NCBI GenBank assembly: GCA_041394725.1
Contig: JAWKHR010000033.1
Location: 10,416-74,415 of the forward strand
From: JAWKHR01 sp041394725
GTDB taxonomy: Bacteria > Acidobacteriota > Vicinamibacteria > Vicinamibacterales > SCN-69-37
DNA length: 64,000 bases
Reading direction: 5' to 3'
Position numbers and translations under genes: made by a program. The notes beneath the pieces were generated by a model. It saw nothing but the letters and a program-made list of their open reading frames with translations, did no database searches and was not told the origin of the DNA. This document shows positions 44,165 to 53,984 of the stretch, in pieces. How positions within the stretch are numbered: position 1 is the first letter of the stretch; the number at the start of each line of letters is the position of its first letter.

Positions 44165-45747
44165 ATGACACGAGCAATGCGCAATGGAATGGTGTGGACG
44201 ACGGCCGTCGCCCTGGCGACCACGGCCGCGCTGTCGGCCCAGACGCCGGCCGCGCCGCAGAGCCCGCAAGGCGATCGGTACATCGTCGGGCAGGCCCGTC
44301 CGCCGGAAGAGCCCGGGCACCCGGTGAAGGACATGACGCTGGACCAGGCCATTCAGGCGGCGCTCGACAACAACGTCGAGCTGCAGGCGGCCCGGCTCAG
44401 CCCGCAGGCGCTCGACTACACGCTGCAGAGCCTGCGCGCGACGTTCTCGCCGACGATCACGAGCAGCTACAGCTACAGCAACAGCACGCGCACGTCGGAG
44501 AGCACGCCTCGACGGCGTGAGCCGCGTCAACTCGCTCGGCCAGAACTTCAACGGCGGCCTGCGTCAGACACTGCCTTGGTTCGGCAGTTCCTACCAGGTG
44601 AGCTTCAACAACAGCCGGTCGTCGAACAACGCGGTCACGACGCGCATCAACCCGAGCTACAACTCGTCGGTCCGGATGACGTTCGACATGCCGATCCTGG
44701 CGGGCTTCAAGGTGGACCAGACCCGGAACCGGCTGAAGACGCTGCCGCTGCAGCGCCAGGTCGAGGAGCTGCGGCTGCAGACGACGATCGAGAACACGAA
44801 GAACAGCGTGCGGACGGCCTATTGGGCGCTCAAGAGCGCGGTCGAGGCCATCGAGATCCAGCGCCGGGCGCTCGCGCTGCGCAGCGGACGCTCGACGACC
44901 AGAAGGTGCGCGTCGAGATCGGCACGCTCGCGCCGGTCGAGACCATCCAGCAGGAAGCGGCGGTCGCCAGTTCCGAGCAGCAGTTGCTCGCCGCCGAGGT
45001 CACCTGGCGCAACGCGGATCTCAACCTGAAGCGCCTGATCATCGGCGACCAGAACGACCCGATGAACCAGGTGATGATCAACCCCGTCGATCAGGCGACC
45101 TACGCGCCGCCCTCCGTGGACGTGCAGGCGGCGATCCAGGCGGCGATGGCGAGCCGACTCGACCTGACGCAGCAGCGCCGCAACCTCGAGGTCACGCGGA
45201 TGAACCTCGTGGTCAACCGTGACGCGCTCGCCGAGCCCGAGCTGTCGGCGGGCTACACGCTGCAGGGCACGGGCGGCACCACGCGCGTCATCCAGGGCGG
45301 CCAGTGGCGCAATCCCCGGCGGCTACCTGACGCGCTGTCGGCGATCGCCGGCCTCGACACGCCGGCGTGGAACCCTCGCTTCAACTTCAGCTACCCGCTC
45401 GGGATGCAGCGGCGAAGGCGAACCTGGCCAGCGCGCAGCTCAGCCTGGAGCAGTCCGAACTGCAGCTCAAGGCGCAGGAGCTCTCGGTCGTCAACGAGGT
45501 GACCGATGCCGGCCTGAACGTCGAGAGCCTCTACAAGCAGCTCCTCGCCGCGCAGAAGACGCGCGAGGCGCAGGAGCGCAACGCCGAGGCCGCGCAGACG
45601 CGGCTCGAGGTCGGCATGGCGACCAACTTCGAGGTCGTCCAGGCGCAGCAGCAGCTCACCAGCTCGCGGCTGAGCGAGCTGCGCGCCGTCATCAACTACA
45701 TCAACGCCGTGGCCAACTTCGAGCGCGTGCAGACGGTCGGCCGATAG
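44165..45747 (+). pseudogene. TolC-family outer-membrane efflux channel, frameshifted
   Basis: About 527 codons. From the ATG at 44165: signal peptide (TTAVALATTAALSAQTPAAP), then MTLDQAIQAALDNNVELQAA, typical of outer-membrane efflux proteins. Coding then moves to a second frame (LGQNFNGGLRQTLPWFGSSY to IENTKNSVRTAYWALKSAVE), back to the first (VRVEIGTLAPVETIQQEAAV) at about 44885, and to a third frame at about 45400 (ANLASAQLSLEQSELQLKAQ to the stop at 45747). At least three indels, near 44510, 44885 and 45400. Family order is normal, so errors are likely. It would be the outer-membrane exit for the pumps downstream. Confidence 0.83.
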
Positions 45748-45783
45748 GCGGCATCGCGACGAACGGAAGGTCGGGAATCGCTC

Positions 45784-47058
45784 ATGCGTAAGGGACTCGT
45801 ACTCGTGGTCGCCATCGCGGTCGTGGCCGCCGGGGCCTGGTTACCGCTCCGGCGACGGGACCAGCGCGGCGACGCCGGCGGCCGGGTCGTCCGCGGGCGG
45901 GGGCCGCCGCGGCGGCGGCCCGGGGGCCGGCCGGCCATGACCGTCGCCACGGCGGCCGCCGGGCGCCGCCAGATCATCGACTACACGTCGGTGGTCGGCA
46001 ACCTCATCGGCGCGCTGACGGTGGACGTGGTCCCCCGGGTGGCGGGCCGGATCGAGTCGGTCGGCGTCCAGCTGGGCGACCGCGTCACCAAGGGCCAGCC
46101 GATCGTCAAGATCGAGGACCGTGAGTACAAGCTGCAGATCAGCCAGGCGGAGGCCAACCTGCAGGTGAACGAGGCCAACGTCACGCAGCGCGAGAACGAC
46201 CTCAAGGTCGCCGAGAGCACCGCGGCGCGCGTCCAGGCGATGTTCGACCAGGGGCTGCAGTCGAAGCAGAACCTGGAGGACGCCCAGGCGCGCGTCAACT
46301 CGCTGAAATCGCAGCTGCTCGCCACGCAGTCGCAGCTCGTGCAGACGCAGGCACGGATCGACGAGCTCAAGGTGACGCTCTCGAACACCTCGGTGGCCTC
46401 GCCGGTGGACGGCTTCGTGAGCCGTCGCAACCTCGACCCGGGCGCCTTTGCCGGCGCCAACACGGTGATTCTGTCGGTCGTGGACATCTCGACCGTGCGC
46501 CTGGTGGCCAACATCGTCGAGCGTGACTTCAAGCGGGTGAAGCCCGGCGTCGAGGCGCGCGTCGAGGTGGACGCCTTCCCCGGCGAGCACTTCACCGGCC
46601 AGGTCAGCCGCGTCGCGCCCGTGTTCGACCCGACGACGCGCACGGCGACGATCGAGATCGAGGTGCCCAACCCGGGCTTCCGGCTCAAGCCCGGGATGTA
46701 CGCGCGCGTGCGGCTCACCGTCGAGCAGAAGCCGAACGCGCTCGCCGTGCCGCGCAACGCCGTCGTCGACGTGGACGGCCAGCGCGGCGTGTTCCTGATC
46801 GAGGAGTCCACCGCGCGGTTCCACGCGGTCACGACCGGGCTGAGCGACGGCGAGTACATCGAGGTCATCGACGGCCTCAACGACGGCGAGCGCGTGGTGA
46901 CGACCGGCGCACTCGCGCTGCGCGACGGCGACCGGATCACGCTCGCCGAGGCGGCCGGCCGCCAGGGCGGCGGCCGTCAGGGCGGCAGCGCGCCGTCGGG
47001 TGGTGGTCCGGGCACGTCCGGCGCCCCCGGGGCGCCCGCCGCCGGGTCGGGCCGCTAG
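45784..47058 (+). CDS. RND-type membrane-fusion (periplasmic adaptor) protein
   Basis: 424 residues. N-terminal anchor (LVLVVAIAVVAAGAWL), lipoyl halves around VDVVPRVAGRIESVGVQLGD and SNTSVASPVDGFVSRR, a coiled-coil hairpin (about 120-200), a beta barrel (VRLVANIVERDFKRVKPGVE) and a Gly/Ser/Pro tail. It links the RND pump at 47095 to TolC. Residues about 20-51 are unusually Arg-rich. The next frame over the same bases reads as a Gly/Ala/Ser linker, so two compensating indels are possible there. Confidence 0.9.
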   Translation: MRKGLVLVVAIAVVAAGAWLPLRRRDQRGDAGGRVVRGRGPPRRRPGGRPAMTVATAAAGRRQIIDYTSVVGNLIGALTVDVVPRVAGRIESVGVQLGDRVTKGQPIVKIEDREYKLQISQAEANLQVNEANVTQRENDLKVAESTAARVQAMFDQGLQSKQNLEDAQARVNSLKSQLLATQSQLVQTQARIDELKVTLSNTSVASPVDGFVSRRNLDPGAFAGANTVILSVVDISTVRLVANIVERDFKRVKPGVEARVEVDAFPGEHFTGQVSRVAPVFDPTTRTATIEIEVPNPGFRLKPGMYARVRLTVEQKPNALAVPRNAVVDVDGQRGVFLIEESTARFHAVTTGLSDGEYIEVIDGLNDGERVVTTGALALRDGDRITLAEAAGRQGGGRQGGSAPSGGGPGTSGAPGAPAAGSGR

Positions 47059-47094
47059 CCCGCACACGCGTACTGCAGTCGGACCGAGACACCT

Positions 47095-50000
47095 ATGAGC
47101 ATCCCGCGCACCGCCATCCATCGTCCCGTCACGATGTTCATGATCTCCGTCGTGATCGTGCTGCTCGGCACGATCTCGCTCTACCGGCTGCCGGTGGACC
47201 TGATGCCGGACGTGACGTATCCGAGCCTGACGGTCCGCGTCAGCTACGCCGGCGTCGGGCCGCTCGAGATCGAGGAGCTCATCATCCGGCCGCTCGAACA
47301 GACGCTGGCCGCGGTGCCGGGGCTCGAGCAGATCAACTCGACCGCGCAGGAAGGCAGCGCGACGGTCCGACTCAATTTCGTCTGGGGCACGGACCTGAAC
47401 GAGGCCTCCGACGAGGTCCGCACGCGCGTGGACCGGGTGCGTGGCCGGCTGCCGGAAGAGGCGGACCCGCCGACGATTTTCAAGTTCGACGCCAACTCGT
47501 CGCCGATCATCAACCTCGGCGTCGAGGGCGACTTCGACAGCGTCACGCTGCGTGAGATCGCCGAGACGGACCTCGTCCCGCGCCTCGAGCGCGTCGAGGG
47601 CGTGGCGGCGGTCACGGTGGACGGCGGCCTGCGTCGGCAGATTCGTGTCGAGCTGTCCAAGGAGAAGATCACCGCGCTGGATCTGCCCGTGGACCGCGTG
47701 GTCAATGCCATCCGGTCGGAGAACCAGAACGTCCCGCTCGGCGAGATCGACGAGGGCGACACGACCTACCTGCTGCGGAGCCGGTCGCAGTTCGACAGCA
47801 TCGACGAGCTGCGCAACCTGATCGTCTTCACGCGGTCGGGCGTGCCGATCTACCTGCGGGACATCGCCACGGTCAACGACACGACCGAGGACAACCGGTC
47901 GTTCCTGCGGATCAACGGCAAGCCCGGCGTGCGGATGCGCGTGACCAAGCAGTCGGGCAAGAACACGGTCGCGATCGCCGCCGGCGTGCGCGACCAGATC
48001 GAACGGATCAACCGCGAGGTGGACGGCGTCCGGCTGGTGATCCTGCAGGACCAGTCGAAGTTCATCGAGCAGTCGATCGCGGCGGTCCGCGAGGCGGCGT
48101 TCTTCGGGGCATTCCTCGTCGTGATCGTGCTGTTCGTCTTCCTGCGCAACTTCCGGTCGACGCTCATCATCTGCACGTCGATCCCGATCTCGATCGTCGG
48201 CACGTTCGCGCTGCTCTACTTCTCGGGCTTCACGCTGAACACGATGACGTTCGGCGGCCTGGCACTCGGCGTCGGCATGATCGTCGACGCGTCGATCGTC
48301 GTCCTCGAGAACACGTTCCGCCACATGGAGCTGGGCAAGCCGCGCCTGCAGGCCGCGATCGACGGCAGCGAGGAGGTCTGGTCGGCGATCCTGGCCTCCA
48401 CGCTGACGCACGTCGCGGTGTTCGTGCCGCTGCTCTTCCTGACCGGCGTCTCGAGCGTCCTGTTCACGCAGCTGTCGATCGTCGTCATCTTCTCGCTGTC
48501 GATGGCGCTCTTCGTGGCCGTCACGGTCGTCCCGGTGCTCTGCTCGCGCGTGCTGCGCACCCCGGCCGAGGCCGAGCAGCGCTCGGGCCTCGCCGCGCGG
48601 CTGTTCGAGACCAGTGAACGCGCCTTCGTGGCGCTGGACAACTTCTACCGGCGGGTGCTGCACCTGGCGCTCCAGCACCGGCCGACGGTCCTCGCCACGA
48701 CGGCGGCGGCCAGCATCGTCGCGGTCCTGGCCCTGCCCTACATCCCGTCGGAACTGCTGCCGCAGACCGACGAGGGCGAGGTCCGGGTCACGGCGCGGCT
48801 GCCGACGGGAAGCCGCATCGAGCGAATCAACGCGATCAGCCAGCGGCTCGAGGAGATGATCCGCACCTCGGTTCCGGAGGCCGAGACGATCACCGCGTCG
48901 AGCAGCGGCGGCGGGTTCTTCGGCGGCGGCGGCGCCAGCGCGAACATCGAGCTGAAGCTCACGCCCCGTGAGGAGCGGCAGCGTTCGAGCGACCAGATCG
49001 CGACCGACCTGCGGGGCGTGCTGGTCGGCCTGCCCGGCGTGACGATCACGACGCGGGCCTCGGGCGGCAACTTCCAGCTCAGCCGGCTGCTCGGCGGCAA
49101 CACCGACGACAGTCGCCTGGCGGTCGAGATCCGCGGCTTCGACCTGCAGGACGCCCAGGCGACCTCGCAGGCGGTCCTGGCGGCGCTGCAGCACACCCCT
49201 GGCATTGCCAACCCCCAGATTTCCCGGCAGGAAGGCCGCCCGGAGCTGGCGGTCCGCGTGGACCGGCCGAAGGCCGCCCTGCTCGGCCTGACGGTCTCGG
49301 GCGTGGCCAACACCATCCGGACCAACATGAGCGGTACCCAGGCCGCCGTCTTCCGGGAGCACGGCAAGGAATTTCCGATCATCGTCCGCCTGCGGGAAGA
49401 AGATCGGGAGTACGTCGAGTCAGTGGACAACGTGTTGATCAGCACGCCGTCGGGCCAGGTCCTGCCGGCCAAGAACCTGCTGACCGTCGCCACGGCGACC
49501 GGGCCGACGCAGATCGAGCGGAAGAACCAGGAACGGGTGTTCCGGGTCAACGCCGAGCTCGACGCCGACACGCCGCTCGGCGAGGCCGTCCGGAACGTCC
49601 GGCAGAGCCTGGAGTCGGTCCGGACGCCGCAGGGCTTCTCGGTGGGCCTCGGGGCCGAGGTCGAGGCCCAGGCGACGGCGTTCCAGCAGCTCCAGGTGCT
49701 GCTGATTCTGGCCGTCCTGCTGGTCTACGCCGTGATGGCGTCCCAGTACGAGTCGCTCCGGGACCCGTTCATCGTCATGTTCTCGGTCCCGGTGGCGGTG
49801 ATCGGCGTGGTGGCCTCGCTGATGCTGACGTCAACGTCCTTCAGCCTGCAGGCGTATATCGGAGTCATCATGCTGGCGGGCATCGTCGTGAGCAACGCGA
49901 TTCTGCTGGTGGACTACACCAACATCCTCCGGCGGCGGGACGGCCTGCCGCTCCGGGAGGCGGTGGAACAGGCGGGACGGACGCGGCTCCGGCCCATCCT

Positions 50001-50220
50001 GATGACGACCCTGACGACGATTCTGGGCCTCGTGCCGATGGCCCTGGGGATTGGCGAGGGAGCGGAACTCCAGGCGCCCCTCGCGCGTGTGGTGATTGGC
50101 GGACTGACGGCCTCGACGCTGGTGACGCTGGTGCTCGTGCCGTCCGTGTATACGGTCTTCGAGGAAGGCCTTTCGGGACTGCGCCGCGGACCGGCGCCGT
50201 CGCAACCTGAGCGAGCGTAG
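47095..50220 (+). CDS. RND efflux pump (HAE/CusA-AcrB superfamily)
   Basis: 1041 residues, full length. TM1 (VTMFMISVVIVLLGTISLYR), the porter domain with LPVDLMPDVTYPSLTVRVSY, TM2-6 with GMIVDASIVVLENTFRH, a second porter half with a Gly-rich loop (SSSGGGFFGGGGASANIELK), and TM7-12 with SNAILLVDYTNILRRRDG. In TM4 only the first Asp of the usual Asp-Asp pair is kept (VDAS), as in several non-AcrB branches. It is proton-driven export of drugs, metals or lipids; the substrate is unknown. It lies 36 nt after its adaptor. Confidence 0.95.
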   Translation: MSIPRTAIHRPVTMFMISVVIVLLGTISLYRLPVDLMPDVTYPSLTVRVSYAGVGPLEIEELIIRPLEQTLAAVPGLEQINSTAQEGSATVRLNFVWGTDLNEASDEVRTRVDRVRGRLPEEADPPTIFKFDANSSPIINLGVEGDFDSVTLREIAETDLVPRLERVEGVAAVTVDGGLRRQIRVELSKEKITALDLPVDRVVNAIRSENQNVPLGEIDEGDTTYLLRSRSQFDSIDELRNLIVFTRSGVPIYLRDIATVNDTTEDNRSFLRINGKPGVRMRVTKQSGKNTVAIAAGVRDQIERINREVDGVRLVILQDQSKFIEQSIAAVREAAFFGAFLVVIVLFVFLRNFRSTLIICTSIPISIVGTFALLYFSGFTLNTMTFGGLALGVGMIVDASIVVLENTFRHMELGKPRLQAAIDGSEEVWSAILASTLTHVAVFVPLLFLTGVSSVLFTQLSIVVIFSLSMALFVAVTVVPVLCSRVLRTPAEAEQRSGLAARLFETSERAFVALDNFYRRVLHLALQHRPTVLATTAAASIVAVLALPYIPSELLPQTDEGEVRVTARLPTGSRIERINAISQRLEEMIRTSVPEAETITASSSGGGFFGGGGASANIELKLTPREERQRSSDQIATDLRGVLVGLPGVTITTRASGGNFQLSRLLGGNTDDSRLAVEIRGFDLQDAQATSQAVLAALQHTPGIANPQISRQEGRPELAVRVDRPKAALLGLTVSGVANTIRTNMSGTQAAVFREHGKEFPIIVRLREEDREYVESVDNVLISTPSGQVLPAKNLLTVATATGPTQIERKNQERVFRVNAELDADTPLGEAVRNVRQSLESVRTPQGFSVGLGAEVEAQATAFQQLQVLLILAVLLVYAVMASQYESLRDPFIVMFSVPVAVIGVVASLMLTSTSFSLQAYIGVIMLAGIVVSNAILLVDYTNILRRRDGLPLREAVEQAGRTRLRPILMTTLTTILGLVPMALGIGEGAELQAPLARVVIGGLTASTLVTLVLVPSVYTVFEEGLSGLRRGPAPSQPERA

Positions 50221-50226
50221 ACGACC

Positions 50227-51867
50227 ATGAAACGACTGATTGCGTTCATCTTCCTTCTCGTGGCCATCGGGGGCGGCGCGTACTACTACTTCGTCGCGCG
50301 CAAGCCCGAGGAGAAGCCGCAGATCCTGACGGCGACGGTCTCGCAGGGCGAGATCATCGAGTCCGTCCAGGCCACGGGCTCGCTCGATCCCGTGCGCCGG
50401 GTGGACGTCGGGTCGCAGGTCTCCGGCCAGGTCCAGGACATCTACGTCGACTACAACGACATCGTGACGCAGGGCATGCTGCTCGCGAAGATCGACCCGA
50501 CCCTGCTCGAGACGCAGGTGCAGATCCAGGAGTCGAACGTCGCGCGCCAGGAAGGCGACATCGCCAACCAGGAAGTGCAGCTCGAGGACCTGCAGAAACA
50601 GCTGGAGCGGACGCAGGCGATGTTCGAGAAGGGCCTGCAGAACCAGCAGCAGCTCGAGCAGGCGCAGCTGGCCGTCAAGACACGGCAGGCGCAGATCGAC
50701 GCGTCGCGCAAGCAGCTCGTGCAGACCAAGATCAACCTCGACCAGGCCCGGCTGAACGTGAGCTACACGGACATCAAGTCGCCGATCGACGGCGTGGTCG
50801 TCGAGCGCAAGGTGGACCGCGGCCAGACGGTGCAGGCGAGCATGACCTCGCCGCAGTTCTTCGTGCTGGCCACCGACCTCCGGACGCTGAAGCTCACGGC
50901 CGGCGTCGATGAGGCCGAGATCGGCCGCGTGCGGCCCGGGCAGGAAGTCATCTTCACCGTCGAGGCGTACCCGAACCAGGAATTCTCGGGCACGGTCAAC
51001 TCGGTCCGTCTCAACGCGACGAACCAGAGCAACGTCATCACCTACCCGGTCTGGATCGACGTGAAGAACCCCGACCTCAAGCTGCGGCCGAGCATGACGG
51101 CGAGCGCGCGGATCGTGATCTCGCGCGCGCCGAACGTGACCCGCGTGCCGAACCAGGCGCTGCGGTTCCGGCCGAACTCGGAGATGTACACCGCGCTCGG
51201 CCTGACGCCGCCGGCGCCCGGACAGGGTCGCGGCGGACGCGGCGCGAACGCGGCGAATCAGCAGGGCGGCCAGCAGGGCGCGAGCCGTCAGGGCGGCCAG
51301 GCGAACGCCGCGACGGGCGGCGGCACGGGGCGCGGTGACGAGAGCGCGCAGTCGGCGACGGGCCGGCAGGGCGGCAGCGGCCGTGCGAGCGGCCAGGGCT
51401 TCGGCGCCCAGGCGAGCGGCAACCTCGACCCCGAGGCGATGGCGCGGGTGCGCGAGCAGTTCGGCGGCCGCCAGGGTGGCCGCGGCGGCCGGCGCGGCCA
51501 GCAGCAGCCGTCGAACCTGACGGCGCCGCAGACGGCCCTGCGCGAGGGCAAGATCGACGACCTCTACGCGGTCCTGCAGAAGCAGATCCGCCCGGGCCAG
51601 GTCTGGACCTGGAACGAGGAGACGAAGGAACTCAAGGCGATCAACGTCCGGCTCGGCATCGACGACGGCACGTTCAGCGAGCTCGTCTCGGGCGAGGTGA
51701 CGCCCGGGATGCAGATCCTGACCGGCATCATCCTGCCCGCGTCGCGGACGTCGACGACGAGCCCGAACAACAACAACCTGTTCAACCCGAACCAGCGCGG
51801 CGGCCCGGGCGGCTTCGGCGGCGGGGGCCGGGGCGGTGGTGGGGGCGGCGGCGGCCGTGGCCGGTAG
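50227..51867 (+). CDS. MacA-like membrane-fusion protein with Gly/Gln-rich insert
   Basis: 546 residues, longer than typical MacA (about 370). Anchor (LIAFIFLLVAIGGGAYYYFV), lipoyl and hairpin region (SGQVQDIYVDYNDIVTQGML, then MFEKGLQNQQQLEQAQLAVK), barrel (LKLTAGVDEAEIGRVRPGQE), then an insert of about 150 residues (from about 325) made of Gly/Gln/Arg/Ala repeats (GGRGANAANQQGGQQGASRQ). The membrane-proximal part resumes at KAINVRLGIDDGTFSELVSG and a Gly/Arg tail follows. It should dock the ABC pump MacB (next genes) on TolC. Confidence 0.88.
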   Translation: MKRLIAFIFLLVAIGGGAYYYFVARKPEEKPQILTATVSQGEIIESVQATGSLDPVRRVDVGSQVSGQVQDIYVDYNDIVTQGMLLAKIDPTLLETQVQIQESNVARQEGDIANQEVQLEDLQKQLERTQAMFEKGLQNQQQLEQAQLAVKTRQAQIDASRKQLVQTKINLDQARLNVSYTDIKSPIDGVVVERKVDRGQTVQASMTSPQFFVLATDLRTLKLTAGVDEAEIGRVRPGQEVIFTVEAYPNQEFSGTVNSVRLNATNQSNVITYPVWIDVKNPDLKLRPSMTASARIVISRAPNVTRVPNQALRFRPNSEMYTALGLTPPAPGQGRGGRGANAANQQGGQQGASRQGGQANAATGGGTGRGDESAQSATGRQGGSGRASGQGFGAQASGNLDPEAMARVREQFGGRQGGRGGRRGQQQPSNLTAPQTALREGKIDDLYAVLQKQIRPGQVWTWNEETKELKAINVRLGIDDGTFSELVSGEVTPGMQILTGIILPASRTSTTSPNNNNLFNPNQRGGPGGFGGGGRGGGGGGGGRGR

Positions 51868-51902
51868 TCGCGGGACCATCACGATACCGGGAGTCTGAAC
51901 CG

Positions 51903-52697
51903 ATGCCAGTCATCTCCGTCCGGGACCTCACGAAGGTCTACAAGATGGGCGACCATGAAGTGCGGGCGCTCCGTGGGGTCTCGCTCGACATCGAGACGGG
52001 CGAGTTCGTCGCGGTGACCGGGCCGTCCGGCTCCGGCAAGTCGACGTTCATGCATATCGCCGGTTGTCTCGACCGTCCGACGAGCGGCGAGTACATCCTC
52101 GACGGCCGCGACGTGTCGAAGCTGTCGAAGGACGACCTCGCCCGCGTGCGCAACCAGAAGATCGGGTTCGTGTTCCAGGGCTTCAACCTGCTCTCGCGGA
52201 CCTCGGCGCTCGACAACGTGGAACTGCCGCTGCTCTACAACTCGAAGAACGGGCTGAAGGCGTCCCAGCGCCACAAGCGGGCGCTGGAAGTGCTCGACGC
52301 GGTCGGGCTGGGCCAGCGGTACCACCACATGCCCAACCAGCTCTCCGGCGGCCAGCAGCAGCGCGTCGCGATCGCGCGCGCGCTCATCAACGAACCGGCC
52401 ATCCTCCTCGCGGACGAGCCCACGGGCAACCTCGATACGCGGACCAGCATCGAGGTCATGGGCATCTTCCAGCGGCTGAACAAGGAGCGCGGCATCACCG
52501 TGCTGCTGATCACCCACGAGATGGACATCGCCGAGTACGGCACGCGGCTGATCCGTTTCCGTGACGGCCGCGTCGTCGCGGACCAGGCGGTGAAGCACCG
52601 TCGCAACGCGGCCGACGAGCTGGCGGCGCTGCCGCCGCCCGAGCCCGACCAGATCGAGCACAAGGAAGAAGACGCCGCCGCACCGGCGCACCAGTAG
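51903..52697 (+). CDS. MacB/LolD-type ABC transporter ATPase
   Basis: 264 residues. Walker A GPSGSGKSTFMHIAGCLDRP, signature LSGGQQQRVAIARAL, Walker B ILLADEPTGNLDT, H-loop LLITHEMD. A charged C-terminal tail of about 35 residues (HKEEDAAAPAHQ end) is extra. This class powers mechanotransmission pumps rather than import. The permease gene follows after 6 nt and the MacA-like gene precedes it by 35 nt. Confidence 0.94.
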   Translation: MPVISVRDLTKVYKMGDHEVRALRGVSLDIETGEFVAVTGPSGSGKSTFMHIAGCLDRPTSGEYILDGRDVSKLSKDDLARVRNQKIGFVFQGFNLLSRTSALDNVELPLLYNSKNGLKASQRHKRALEVLDAVGLGQRYHHMPNQLSGGQQQRVAIARALINEPAILLADEPTGNLDTRTSIEVMGIFQRLNKERGITVLLITHEMDIAEYGTRLIRFRDGRVVADQAVKHRRNAADELAALPPPEPDQIEHKEEDAAAPAHQ

Positions 52698-52703
52698 GCC
52701 CCC

Positions 52704-53921
52704 ATGTCGCTCCTCATGACGTTTCGCATTGCCTTCAAGGCGCTCGCGCGCAACAAGATGCGCACGGCGCTCACGATGCTGGGCATGATCATCGGCGTCG
52801 GCGCGGTCATCGCGATGGTCGGCCTCGGAACCGGCGCCCAGCAGGTGATCGAGGACCAGGTCAAGTCGGCCGGCACGAACCTGATCACCGTGATGGCCGG
52901 GAGCGTCAACGCCTCGGGCGTGCGCACCGGCTTCGGCAACTCGAGCAAGCTCGTGCCCGAGGACGCGGAGGCGCTGCGCGAGTTGCCGCTCGTCGAGTTC
53001 GTCTCGGAGTCGGCGAGCACCCGAAGCCAGATCATCTACGGCGCGATGAACTGGAACACGAACATCGAGGGCGTCAACATCGACCTTCCGATGATCCGGT
53101 CGTGGCCCATGCGCTACGGCACGTTCTTCAGCTCCGACGACGTGCGGGTCGCCGCCAAGGTGTGCGTGCTCGGCGCCAACGTGGCCGACAACCTGTTCGG
53201 CGAGGGCGTGGACCCGACCGGCGAGACGGTCCGCGTCCGCAACCAGCTCTTCAAGGTGCTGGGCGTGATGACGCCCAAGGGCGCCGGGTCGGGCGGATCG
53301 AACCAGGACGACCGGGTGTTCGCCCCCTACACGACGGTGATGAAGAAGCTGTCGGGTCAGCAGAACCTGAACCAGATCCTGGTCTCGGCCTACTCGGCCG
53401 ACTCGCTCGACCAGACGGCCGCGGCGATTTCCGAGGTGCTGCGCATCCAGCACAACATCCCGCCCGGCGGCGACGACGACTTCACCGTTCAGACGCTGGA
53501 CGACATGGTCGCGCTGCGCACGCAGACGGCCAACACGATGACGAACCTCCTGGCCGGCATCGCCGGCGTCTCGCTCGTCGTCGGCGGCATCGGCATCATG
53601 AACATCATGCTGGTGTCGGTGACCGAGCGGACCCGGGAGATCGGCCTGCGCCTGGCGATCGGCGCGCGGTCCTCGGACGTGCTGATGCAGTTCCTGATCG
53701 AGGCCGTGGTCATCAGCCTCGTGGGAGGGGCCACCGGGATTGCCCTGGGCTACGGCATCTCCGAGGCGCTGAAGTACTACCAGGAGATGCCGGCGCTCGT
53801 GCCGGTCCAGACCGTGGCCATCGCCGTCCTGTTCTCCGGCGCGGTCGGGATCTTCTTCGGCTTCTACCCGGCACGCAAAGCGGCCGGACTCGACCCCATC
53901 GAGGCATTGCGCTTCGAGTAG
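52704..53921 (+). CDS. MacB-type ABC transporter permease (FtsX fold)
   Basis: 405 residues. N-terminal RNKMRTALTMLGMIIGVGAV with TM1, a large periplasmic MacB_PCD domain (about 45-270), then three helices (SLVVGGIGIMNIMLVSVTER, AVVISLVGGATGIALGYGIS, IAVLFSGAVGIFFGFYPARK) and the typical end AAGLDPIEALRFE. With the ATPase as a separate polypeptide it forms a MacAB-TolC pump. Last gene before the terminator at 53939-53968. Confidence 0.95.
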   Translation: MSLLMTFRIAFKALARNKMRTALTMLGMIIGVGAVIAMVGLGTGAQQVIEDQVKSAGTNLITVMAGSVNASGVRTGFGNSSKLVPEDAEALRELPLVEFVSESASTRSQIIYGAMNWNTNIEGVNIDLPMIRSWPMRYGTFFSSDDVRVAAKVCVLGANVADNLFGEGVDPTGETVRVRNQLFKVLGVMTPKGAGSGGSNQDDRVFAPYTTVMKKLSGQQNLNQILVSAYSADSLDQTAAAISEVLRIQHNIPPGGDDDFTVQTLDDMVALRTQTANTMTNLLAGIAGVSLVVGGIGIMNIMLVSVTERTREIGLRLAIGARSSDVLMQFLIEAVVISLVGGATGIALGYGISEALKYYQEMPALVPVQTVAIAVLFSGAVGIFFGFYPARKAAGLDPIEALRFE

Positions 53922-53938
53922 AGACGGTCGGGACACCT

Positions 53939-53968
53939 TCGGGGCGGCAACAGGCCGCCCCGATTTTT
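53939..53968 (+). terminator. intrinsic terminator after the efflux operon
   Basis: A 10-bp perfect stem (TCGGGGCGGC / GCCGCCCCGA), loop AACAG, then TTTTT. It begins 17 nt after the permease stop. Confidence 0.9.
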
Positions 53969-53984
53969 CGAGGGAGCGGAAGTT

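Noticed and set aside
45841..49362. 1173-codon open frame on the minus strand
   Set aside because: Antisense to the adaptor and RND pump, with Arg/Asp/His-rich low-complexity translation and no family motif.
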